Source of the DNA: Paenibacillus sp. 481
GTDB taxonomy: Bacteria; Bacillota; Bacilli; Paenibacillales; Paenibacillaceae
Length of the DNA stretch: 64,000 nt
Assembly: GCF_021223605.1 (NCBI RefSeq)
Contig: NZ_CP075175.1
Location: 4,977,501 to 5,041,500, forward strand
Direction of reading: 5' to 3'
Below are positions 49,501-57,400 of the stretch, one piece after another (the first letter of the stretch is position 1; each line of letters starts with the position of its first letter). The notes under the pieces are model-generated. The model was not told the DNA's origin. It did not search any database and saw nothing but the letters and a program-made list of their open reading frames with translations. The position numbers and the translations under genes are program-made.

Positions 49501-50132
49501 CAGCCGTGCTTGATCGGGGCTTTGTCGATTTTGACCATGATCGAAGTCAGGCATACAGCCCGATGTTGTCAGCACAGCAGTGGGCCAATTTGTGCATAAA
49601 AGCAGGGCTTCACCCTGTAAGTTGCAGCTCGGTGGATAACTCCTTCACGGAAATGATTGAAGCCGATTGTCCGCTATCTAGACCGGAGCTGAATCCCGAA
49701 CACATTTTGAGTTGGGCTACAGCCCAGTTGCCAGCGCATATGGTTCCAGAAAAAGTTGAAATATTGCCATGGCTTCCATTAAGCGCTAACGGCAAGGTGG
49801 ATCGCAAAGCTGTTGCTTCCGTATTCGAGTCAACGGTTCATGCAACCGTTGGGGAATTGCCCCATGAGGGATTGGAACAGGAAGTGTCCTCCATGTGGAC
49901 ACAACTTCTCGGTCTCGCGTCAATCGGACGCAAGCAGGGATTTTTTGAACTAGGAGGGGATAGCCTTCTTGCGACGCGCTTTCTTACGGCAGTGAAGGAG
50001 CGATATGGCATTGATTTATCCCTAAGGCATATGTTTGAAGCGCCAGCATTGCATCAGATCGCTGCTAGTATTGAGCAAAAACGGGTCGAAAAAAATGAAG
50101 AGCTCGTATTCATGGAAGAAGGTGAAATATGA
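46521..50132 (+). CDS. Cysteine-activating NRPS: half-Cy, A, methyltransferase-like insert, T
   Basis: 1203 residues from ATG 46521 (AGAGGTG 6 nt upstream; an in-frame GTG at 46512 is less likely). Residues about 15-220 match only the C-terminal lobe of a cyclization domain (for example GIVVTWEVHEVLFSQRMTAT, like the late Cy motif of HMWP2). The N-terminal lobe with DxxxxDxxS is absent. The A domain (about 237-690) carries FTSGSTGEPKG and the code DLYNLSLIWK, the classical cysteine code. A MT-like region (about 710-1043) is inserted between A8 and A10, as in PchE/HMWP2. Its SAM loop reads LLGGRSG rather than EIGAGTG, so it may be inactive or act as a PchE-type epimerase. A10 is LSANGKVDRK and the T motif LGGDSLLATR lies near residue 1148. 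It is the first gene behind the Fur box and overlaps the next by ATGA. Confidence 0.92.
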   Translation: MSSGNMFTDNSSFMRKEYGMGKKEWQQIKTLATAYCVSPLSALLSAISEVVSRWSSGAELSMMLINESDETMNGDFVDRILTAEAVTITFQPVQEWRWIELCRHIDVQLNDSKNHSSATKLTTLQHTALIGMRYTDTVEELISHPHAADRATYATQTKLQDYLICHMSEQEHGIVVTWEVHEVLFSQRMTATMFEAYICLLNGLAEGSWEQQLPDTLPEAQRQIRDQVNSTFVQVEAKLIHADFFMKARENPEREALLWDDNGINRCMTYGELADKALRMAALLLQRGVKQGDAVAVTLPRGPNQIIAVLAVLAAGAAYVPIGVSQPEQRRDRIYRIGEIRYVIMDKAELSMNPSPTTRTIIFSGEADSFTPLPHPVPNDSAALAYVIFTSGSTGEPKGVQITHQAAHNTISDMNTRFIVSESDTVLAVSALDFDLSVYDIFGLLSVGGKVVLLHEHSRREAIVWLDLIRRMKVTVWNSVPALFEMLMIGSGEMGLLPSLRLVLVSGDWVGLDLYERLRRKSKDCRLIALGGATEASIWSNYYEVKGVNSEWTSIPYGTPLHNQCYRVVDRLGRDCPDMVSGELWIGGIGVARGYLGNDELTSKHFIHDGGKRWYRTGDWGRYWPDGNIEFLGRSDQQVKLRGYRIELGEVEAALRQYGGVGQVVAVIASNAGTKQLMTAVVADSTTVQTNDVPHVSVAPESIDNVRYKENSREIQAKMAESLIAEIFNLSQLSVKKESGLTLAWNPRVTEAYESLRQMWLLWLCKRNVIVDDNGSLRAGPRMEEVLQYTEALTLSAATRHGTLETDSAISSIEQRLFQRLDDYRSIIGGDMSAMVLLEDDLLAPESLSTLDSGTISGIEKIAARIKTMFASTGKPVETALLGGRSGLIALKLLEMLDPEEIRFTLLDTAPSMVEAAKNRLSALPHVVNCKQLPDSRVPNPLQSCFDVVLAINSLHRYHDPYHGVALASLLLRRGGKLFALEHSELTPLAAVTSAVLDRGFVDFDHDRSQAYSPMLSAQQWANLCIKAGLHPVSCSSVDNSFTEMIEADCPLSRPELNPEHILSWATAQLPAHMVPEKVEILPWLPLSANGKVDRKAVASVFESTVHATVGELPHEGLEQEVSSMWTQLLGLASIGRKQGFFELGGDSLLATRFLTAVKERYGIDLSLRHMFEAPALHQIAASIEQKRVEKNEELVFMEEGEI

Positions 50133-51229
50133 TCGGGATTATTGGTGGCTACGGCGATGTAGGATTAGCGGCGGCGAGCATGTTGAGCCAATGGGGAAAG
50201 CACCCGTTGCGATTAGGGGGGAGAAATCCTGAAGCTGCCCGGATGGAACACGGAGCTAAATGGCCACAGGCTGAATGGGTCAAGGTTGATATTGAGGATG
50301 ATCAAAGTCTGAAATCATTCTTGAGCGGATGTGAATTAATCGTTAACTGTGCTGGACCGTCCCATCAGACATCAGCACGTGTGGCCGAGGTGTGTTTGTC
50401 ATTAGGCTGTCATCATGTAGATGCTGGCATCGATCCGCGGCTAGAGGCCTTGCGTGAAACCGCGTACAACACGGTCGTGCTGTATGCAGCAGGTGCGACA
50501 CCTGGATTATCGGGTCTGCTGCCACGCTGGCTGGCAGAATCTTTTGATAAGGTAGATTCCTTGGTTTACTATACGGGAGCGTTGGATAGATTTACGTCCG
50601 CTGCCGCTGAAGACTATCTTGCCGGTGTCGCGGGCAAAGACAACGAACCTATGGCAGCATGGAAAAATGGCACCCGCCGCTCATCGGTGCTAAGCCGAAA
50701 ATCGGGCGCCACACTCCCTTTTTTCACACGTGAAGTCGCTTTGTATCCGTATTTCGACACGGAAGCGGAGTTCGTGGCCACTTCATTAGCGCTGCGTGAT
50801 GGGGAGTGGTATATCGCCATTGACGGCAATCATGTGCCGAAAGTGCTGGAAGAAGTGCGATCACAGTTTCTCGTAGACCCGAATCTTGCGGTGAGACGTC
50901 TGTGCACGGCGACCGAGCTTGATTCGGCAGGGCGGCAAACATATGCAAATTTCATCGTACAGCTACGTGGCGTCAAGGATGCCGCGGAAATCGTGCGGAC
51001 ATTAGTGTTGCAGGCCCAAAGCCCGTCGAAATTGACTGGTTTGACCGCTGCTGCGGCAACAATTGCCGTATTAGAGGGTGAAATTCCGGCGGGTGTGCGT
51101 CCACTTGCTGAAATCCCTAATCCGTACAACGTGATTGACCGACTAAAACAGGCAACTTTCATTCATCATCTGAACGTGTTGGAATGTTCCGTAGACGAGT
51201 TGTTAATTACGGAGGAGGGTGAACTATGA
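50129..51229 (+). CDS. Saccharopine-dehydrogenase-like NAD(P)-binding protein
   Basis: 366 residues. The N-terminus is a Rossmann fold (IGIIGGYGDVGLAAASML, then RLGGRNPEAAR). It continues with ELIVNCAGPSHQTSARVAEV and CHHVDAGIDPRL, the pattern of saccharopine dehydrogenase-related proteins. The start ATG overlaps the NRPS stop (ATGA) and its own stop overlaps the next start in the same way, so it is translationally coupled to core biosynthetic enzymes. Its reaction is unknown. A tailoring redox step on the polyketide or thiazoline intermediate, or supply of an unusual building block, would fit. I cannot say from sequence which. Such proteins are not part of the classical yersiniabactin or pyochelin set as I know it. 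Confidence 0.8.
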   Translation: MIGIIGGYGDVGLAAASMLSQWGKHPLRLGGRNPEAARMEHGAKWPQAEWVKVDIEDDQSLKSFLSGCELIVNCAGPSHQTSARVAEVCLSLGCHHVDAGIDPRLEALRETAYNTVVLYAAGATPGLSGLLPRWLAESFDKVDSLVYYTGALDRFTSAAAEDYLAGVAGKDNEPMAAWKNGTRRSSVLSRKSGATLPFFTREVALYPYFDTEAEFVATSLALRDGEWYIAIDGNHVPKVLEEVRSQFLVDPNLAVRRLCTATELDSAGRQTYANFIVQLRGVKDAAEIVRTLVLQAQSPSKLTGLTAAAATIAVLEGEIPAGVRPLAEIPNPYNVIDRLKQATFIHHLNVLECSVDELLITEEGEL

Positions 51230-53526
51230 ACAACAAAAAATGGCGTACCGTTGTATGCGGTTCTACATTTGGGCAATTTTACATGGAGGCACTGAAGTTG
51301 CTGCCTGAACAGTTTGAACTTGTAGGCCTGCTCGGGCAAGGCAGTGAGCGCACGAAGAAATGCGCGAAATATTACGGTATACATGTATATACCGAAGTAG
51401 ACCAGCTTCCGCCTGACATCGATCTCGCCTGTGTTGTGCTGCGATCGGGAGTTCTGGGCGGTAAGGGCACGGATGTGTCACTAAAGCTGCTCGAACGAGG
51501 CATCCATGTTATTCAGGAGCAGCCTGTGCATCACAAGGATATGGCAGCGTGTCTTCGAACCGCGCGGCAGCATGGCGTCATTTTTCAGACGGGCGATCTA
51601 TACGTTCATTTGCCTGCTGTGAGACAGTTTATCGCATCTGCAAAAGTGTTGCTCGAACAACAAGATGCACTGTATATTGACGCGGCGTTCGCTTCTCAAG
51701 TTTCCTATCCGATGATGCACATCTTTTCGCAAGTATTGCCGTCCATTCGACCGTGGAAGATCAACGCGGTGAGTAGAGAGGGTGGGCCGTTCCATGTCCT
51801 TACGGGAACGGTCGCGAACATTCCCATTACGTTGAGAGTCCATAATGAAGTCGATCCTAATGATCCAGACAATTACCTTCACTTACTACATCAGATGACT
51901 ATTGGGACAGAGGGAGGGAGACTTTCCCTTACTGATACCCATGGTCCTGTCGTTTGGAATCCTCGTTTGCATATACCTGACAACATGAACATTCTCGGAG
52001 AACTGACGGGAGCTAGTCCCATGCACGTACTCGAGAACAGCACAGAGACAATAGGCACGTCGAGTCCAATGAGTTACAAAGACATTCTTACGAAGCAATG
52101 GCCGCAAGCCATCGCACACGATTTGTTAGGTATGAGAGAGCTAAGTTTGGAAAATGCCAATGCGAACATGCGGGCCCAACAAGAACTGTTATGTTCCAGT
52201 CAATGGCATGAAATGACTGCTGCGCTAGGGTATCCTGTTCTGCGCCCTGGCTGCACACATCAGCCGCTTCCGGTAAACCTGTTAAAAGAAGCCGCCTCAC
52301 AGATTGAAGACGACAGTGCTCGGTTTGCACACGGTAACGATGTTGCTTCATTTTGTTATCAAGCGAGCACCGATATTTCTGCTTGTACAGATTACGGTGA
52401 CCGCGAGCTGCACGGATTGGATGCGGAATGTGTAGCTTCGTTCGTTAAAAATTTGGATGAAGCGGTGTTTCATTCGATGATATACGCTCTCCAAACAGAG
52501 GGACTGCTGACTAGCACGGAGCGGGAATACAGCATAAGCGAAATATTGGCCATGTCGCAAACGGCTCCCCAGCATCATGATTTAATTAAGCGCTGGTTGG
52601 TGTTGTTGAGTGAACGCGGGTATATCCAGCGCAACGGGGACCGTATGAATGGGGTCGATGTTGTGACCGAAAATAAGTTAAAAGATTGCTGGAAGGCTGT
52701 GCGAGAAATTTGGGATGGTAAGCTCGGTTCACCACTCACGATGGACTATTTGATCAGTAACGCCGAACAGTTGCCGCAACTGATGCGGGGTGAACAGCAG
52801 GCTGCATTCTTGTTATTTCCTGAAGGTAAAATGGACTACGCCCATGCCTTGTACCGTGAAACGATAACAGCCCGTTATCTCAACCAATCCGTGTCAGAAG
52901 CGGTTATGCGCATCGGGGCTGCCAAACAGCTGTTATCGGCCGCTAAAGCTGAACAGCCGCTAACTATTATCGAGATAGGCGCAGGTACAGGTTCAACTAC
53001 AGAAGTAGTCGTGCCTAGATTAAAGGCGTCTGCGAACGTACTTAGCACGGCATATTTGTTCACAGATGTATCTCACTTCTTTCTCTCGGCTGCGCGTGAA
53101 CGATATAAAGACTGTCCGTGGATGCAATTTCAGGTTGTTGATATTGACAAAGACGTTACTGAGCAGGGATTACAACTCGCACAGGCAGATATTATTATCG
53201 CGGCCGGTGTGCTGAACAATGCTTTCAATACAGACAAGGCCGTTGCTGGGCTTGTGCAATTACTCGTGCCTGGAGGATGGCTGCTGTTTACGGAACCCGT
53301 GCGAGAGTTCCCGGAAATCCTTATTTCACAATCTTTCATGATGACTCAACCAGAGGATGACAGAAAGCGATCACAATCCACATTTATGTCCGTGAAACAA
53401 TGGCAAGATGTGTTTGCGAGAGCGGGCGCTGCGGAAGTGCTGACGCTGCTGGACGAGGCTCATCCACTCGCTCCACTTGGACAACAATTTTTTGCAGTGA
53501 GGAAAAAAAATGATGCTGAAATGTAG
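51226..53526 (+). CDS. Thiazolinyl imide reductase fused to a SAM-dependent methyltransferase
   Basis: 766 residues. Residues 1 to about 370 follow the Irp3/PchG family, the NADPH enzymes that reduce a carrier-bound thiazoline to thiazolidine: RTVVCGSTFGQFYMEAL, VVLRSGVLGGKGTDVS and the HVIQEQPVH segment. Irp3 and PchG are usually about 350-370 residues and stand alone. Here a second domain (about 440-760) follows, with a clean SAM-binding loop IIEIGAGTGSTTEVV (near residue 580), LFTDVSHFFLSAARERY and LLVPGGWLLFTEPV. The methyltransferase resembles those normally embedded in NRPS A domains. Coupling is tight: ATGA overlap upstream, 17-bp overlap downstream. The likely joint role is thiazoline reduction followed by N-methylation, as for the N-methylthiazolidine of pyochelin. 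That order is inference. Confidence 0.87.
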   Translation: MNNKKWRTVVCGSTFGQFYMEALKLLPEQFELVGLLGQGSERTKKCAKYYGIHVYTEVDQLPPDIDLACVVLRSGVLGGKGTDVSLKLLERGIHVIQEQPVHHKDMAACLRTARQHGVIFQTGDLYVHLPAVRQFIASAKVLLEQQDALYIDAAFASQVSYPMMHIFSQVLPSIRPWKINAVSREGGPFHVLTGTVANIPITLRVHNEVDPNDPDNYLHLLHQMTIGTEGGRLSLTDTHGPVVWNPRLHIPDNMNILGELTGASPMHVLENSTETIGTSSPMSYKDILTKQWPQAIAHDLLGMRELSLENANANMRAQQELLCSSQWHEMTAALGYPVLRPGCTHQPLPVNLLKEAASQIEDDSARFAHGNDVASFCYQASTDISACTDYGDRELHGLDAECVASFVKNLDEAVFHSMIYALQTEGLLTSTEREYSISEILAMSQTAPQHHDLIKRWLVLLSERGYIQRNGDRMNGVDVVTENKLKDCWKAVREIWDGKLGSPLTMDYLISNAEQLPQLMRGEQQAAFLLFPEGKMDYAHALYRETITARYLNQSVSEAVMRIGAAKQLLSAAKAEQPLTIIEIGAGTGSTTEVVVPRLKASANVLSTAYLFTDVSHFFLSAARERYKDCPWMQFQVVDIDKDVTEQGLQLAQADIIIAAGVLNNAFNTDKAVAGLVQLLVPGGWLLFTEPVREFPEILISQSFMMTQPEDDRKRSQSTFMSVKQWQDVFARAGAAEVLTLLDEAHPLAPLGQQFFAVRKKNDAEM

Positions 53527-54274
53527 CCATATTATATGCAAAGTTGACGATATCACAACGGTTGTTCGGGATTACGAAGCGCTCGGATTTACGATGCAAT
53601 GGGGCAGCGCTCCGCAACGGGCGCATAACGCATTATTGTGGTTTGAGCACGGCCCGTTTATTGAATTTTTTCAAATACCTACGTCCCTTTCTTTGTTGAG
53701 CTTTCCGCTAGGTTTGATATACGGTCGCGCAGCAGGACAGCGCTTTAAATACTGGTCCAAGTGTACGGAAGGTTGGTGTGATGTAGCCTTGGAACCCGAA
53801 CGCGTATCGAGTATAGAAATGTTGAATGGAGAACATCCGAATGGGGAACATCCAAATGCGGAATACAATCGCAAGGAGTTGGAAGACATTCAATTGGCAG
53901 TGAGACAGCTGGGCATGCCAACTTCACGCATTATTAATGGAAAAAGAACTCGTCCTGACGGCAATCTCGTTCGCTATAGTCTTTTTGCTCCGAAGGAGAC
54001 GGAATTGCCGTTTATTGTTTCACATTATGATCCACCGCAGCGGCCTAAAAAAATCGAACATCCGAATGGGGCTACGGGAATTGAATGGGTCAAAATGGGG
54101 CTGCCAAGCAATCTTATGTCGCCTTTTCGCGCACTCATTTCAGGAGATGAATGGCTGCGGGCAGAATCAGCTGAGATAACGGGTGTATTAGAAGTAGGTT
54201 TATCCGGTTTGAAAGAGTCACTGGATACGAGCCTCCTTCATGGGGCTGTGTTTGCAGCTGCCCGAACCAAATAG
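53510..54274 (+). CDS. VOC/glyoxalase-like protein
   Basis: 254 residues beginning CSHIICKVDDITTVVRDYEA, then LGFTMQWGSA and ALLWFEHGPFIEFFQIP, the beta-alpha-beta-beta-beta module of a vicinal oxygen chelate protein with His, Glu and a Gly-Pro turn (glyoxalase-3-like). The start overlaps the end of the preceding gene by 17 bp with AGTGAGG about 7 nt before the ATG. A small in-frame repeat (NGEHPNGEHPNAEYN, 53825-53869) sits mid-protein. VOC proteins include metal-dependent oxygenases, isomerases and metal-compound resistance or binding proteins. In a metallophore operon a role in tailoring or sequestration is conceivable, but the sequence does not indicate a substrate. Confidence 0.75.
   Translation: MMLKCSHIICKVDDITTVVRDYEALGFTMQWGSAPQRAHNALLWFEHGPFIEFFQIPTSLSLLSFPLGLIYGRAAGQRFKYWSKCTEGWCDVALEPERVSSIEMLNGEHPNGEHPNAEYNRKELEDIQLAVRQLGMPTSRIINGKRTRPDGNLVRYSLFAPKETELPFIVSHYDPPQRPKKIEHPNGATGIEWVKMGLPSNLMSPFRALISGDEWLRAESAEITGVLEVGLSGLKESLDTSLLHGAVFAAARTK
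53825..53869 (+). repeat. 15-bp in-frame tandem repeat inside the VOC gene
   Basis: Two near-identical 15-bp units (AATGGRGAACATCCR) and a degenerate third encode NGEHP NGEHP NAEYN. Confidence 0.8.
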
Positions 54275-54292
54275 GTTGAATAGTAAAATTGC

Positions 54293-54400
54293 TCGAACTT
54301 ATCGAACTTATCGAACTTATCGAACTTATCGAACTTATCGAACTTATCGAACTAATAGACCTAATAGACCTAACTGATCTTATCGATCTAATCGAACTTA
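54293..54400 (+). repeat. 9-bp tandem repeat array between the VOC gene and the Cy-NRPS
   Basis: The unit TCGAACTTA occurs six times perfectly (54293-54346) and continues in six degenerate units to 54400. In one frame the whole array reads LIELIELIEL...LIDLIDL without a stop until TAA at 54412. The later units change E to D or use synonymous Leu and Ile codons. No start codon with a ribosome binding site precedes it in that frame (a stop lies at 54277, with only TTG 54289 as candidate). Confidence 0.92.
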
Positions 54401-54430
54401 TAGAAAATATGTAACTAGGAGAATCAAGCT

Positions 54431-57400
54431 ATGACACAGAACAGCACAGTAACTATTACTGATTTGGTGGCACGTCTCCAAGGAGAAGGCGTTTCTCTAT
54501 GGGTAGAGGATGGTAAGTTGCGATACAGGGCACCACAGGGTGTATTGGCGGCCAGTGATTTACAGACTTTAAAACAGCACAAGACGGTTATATTGGAATT
54601 GCTTGAGTTACAACATAAACCGATGGCGGTAAAGGATGATCCGAAGTCTAGATTTGAGCCTTTTCCGCTGACAGATGTGCAGTCTGCCTATTTGCTTGGC
54701 CGAAGTGAGGTATTCGGGTATGGCGGTGTAGCTTGTCATATTTATCTTGAACTTCATTACCCCGAGCTGGAGCATAGCGGTGTCGAGGAAGTGTGGAATA
54801 AGCTAGTTGCACGTCATGATATGCTACGTGCGATCATAGACAAGAACGGCTATCAACAAGTTATGGAAAGTGTACCACGACTTCAGGTAGGCCTTACTGA
54901 TGCGAGTCGTTGGGAGCATGATCAGGTCGAAGCAAAGCTGGAGCATATTCGTGAAGAAATGGGTCACCGCATGTACGATACAGAACGTTGGCCGTTATTC
55001 GACGTTGCCGTGACGAATACACGAAACCATGCTGTACTGCACTTTTCAATTGAATTTCTGATTGCTGACTGGGCGAGCATTTGGCTGCTCCTCTCGGAAT
55101 TCGAAGCGATGTATAACAACGCGGAATTAAAGCTTCCCGAGAGTCCGCTCCGCTTCCGAGACTATCTCATCGCCGAGCGCAGCCTGAGAGAAACGATTGC
55201 TTACTCCAAGGACAAAGACTATTGGTTCCGTAGAATGGATGAATTGCCTCCGGCGCCGGATCTGCCGCTGGCGAGGCTTCAACATCAAGCTGGTAGCGCA
55301 CGGTTCACCCGTCGCTATTTGCAAATGGATGCGCACAGCTGGAACAACTTCAAACAACAAGCGCAGAAGCGCGGTCTGACACCGACGACCGCGGTGATGA
55401 CGGCCTATGCGGCTGTAATGGAGCGTTGGAGCCGCAGCAATTCGTTCTGTCTGAATCTTACTGTGTTGAACAGACTCCCTTTGCATCCTGATGTTAATCA
55501 TATTGTGGGTGATTTTACTTCGGTCAGTCTGCTTGCTATAGACTGGCGTGCCGATCAATCTTTCCACGAACAAGCGAAATCAATCAATAGCCAGTTGTTT
55601 GAGGATTTGGATCATCGGCTATTTTCTGGGGTTGAAGTGCTTAGGGAAATATCCCGCAGGCGTGGACGAGAAGCGGCGTTGATGCCAATCGTGTTCACGA
55701 GCGCTCTCGGGCTAGTCGAGCCGACAGAAGGCAATGATTTGATCGGGAAGGTTGAGGGGCACGGAATTAGCCAGACGCCGCAAGTATTTATTGACTGTCA
55801 GGCGATGGATAGAGCGTCAGGTCTTCAGGTGAACTGGGATATTCGGCAGGGCGTGTTCCCCGATGGAATGACAGACGATATGTTTGATGCATTTGAGTCG
55901 CTGTTGCGTGTGCTGGCTAGCAACGAACAGGCTTGGGATGAATGCGTATCCGTAGCGCTGCCAGATTGGCAAGTCAGCGAGCGGACGAACATGAACGATA
56001 CGGCCGCGCCATTACCGGATCATATGCTACACAGTGGGATACTGGAGCAGGCCGCAGCATCTCCAGATCGAATTGCCGTTGTGGACCGTGAAGGGCAGAC
56101 CACGTACGGAGAGCTTATGCTGCGAGCCTCAGCAATCCGTGAACAATTGATAGCTACGGGCTGTCAACAGCAAGACAGAGTCGCCATTGTGATGGACAAA
56201 TCGGTGCATCAGATCGCAGCAGTGCTGGGCGTGTTGTCTGCCGGAGCTGTCTATGTTCCCATTGACACGCAACAACCGGAACTGCGCAGAACAGCGATTG
56301 TACAAAAAACAGGTGTCCGCCATGTGCTCACTTGTGGAACTTGCGAGATCCAATGGCCTGACAACTTGACGGTTATTGAAGTGGACAAGCTGCAGCCGCA
56401 TCGGGAACACACGCTTGTGGCCGAAGGGAATCCCGATTTGCCAGCTTACATCATTCATACATCGGGCTCAACTGGACAACCAAAAGGCGTTGTCATCACC
56501 CATCGTGCGGCAGGCAACACGATTAACGATATGAACGAACGCTTTAATGTCGGACCTGATGACACCTTGTTGGGACTTGCTCAACTCAGTTTCGATTTGT
56601 CCGTTTATGACATATTCGGTATTTTGTCTGCCGGAGGCACACTTGTTTTCCCAGCTGTGGATCGACTAACTGATCCGTCACATTGGGCAGAGCTGATGAC
56701 TAAATATGAAGTTACGATTTGGAACACGGTTCCGGCTCTGATGCAGATGCTGCTCGCTTACTTGAATGTGGAGCAGCATGTAAGCTTGCCGAAGTTCCGG
56801 CTCGCATGGCTATCCGGAGATTGGATACCTTTAACTTTGCCGGATACGTTGATTCAACGTGTGCCTTCCGTGCAAGTTATTAGTCTTGGCGGTGCTACCG
56901 AAGCGTCAATCTGGTCTATTTTCCATACTTACAAAGGGTTACAGCCAGATTGGAGCAATATACCGTATGGACGACCGCTTGCGAATCAGGGTTTCCGTAT
57001 TTTAGATGCTAGCATGCGTGATTGTGCGGTGTGGGTGACAGGTGAGCTTTATATTACGGGCGATGGTCTCGCTCAAGGTTATTTCGGGGATGAAGAAACG
57101 ACAGAAGCGCGCTTTTTTGTGCATCCTGTGGATGGGCAACGGCTTTACCGGACGGGGGATATGGGAAGATATACGCCCGGAGGTGAAATTGAATTTATCG
57201 GTCGTGAAGACAATCAAGTCAAAATCAAGGGACACAGAATCGAACTGGGCGAAATTGAATCTGCGCTGCAAAAACATCCGGCGATTGCTACAGCAGCCGT
57301 AGTCGTGGATGGAACAGGCGATGATAAATCGTTGTTAGGTGTCGTCGAGACCATTCGGATTAAAGAACGCCGGCGCGATCAAGAGCAGGCGGAGTTAGAT

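Noticed and set aside
54293-54400. CRISPR array
   Set aside because: The unit is only 9 bp with no spacers and there are no cas genes nearby.
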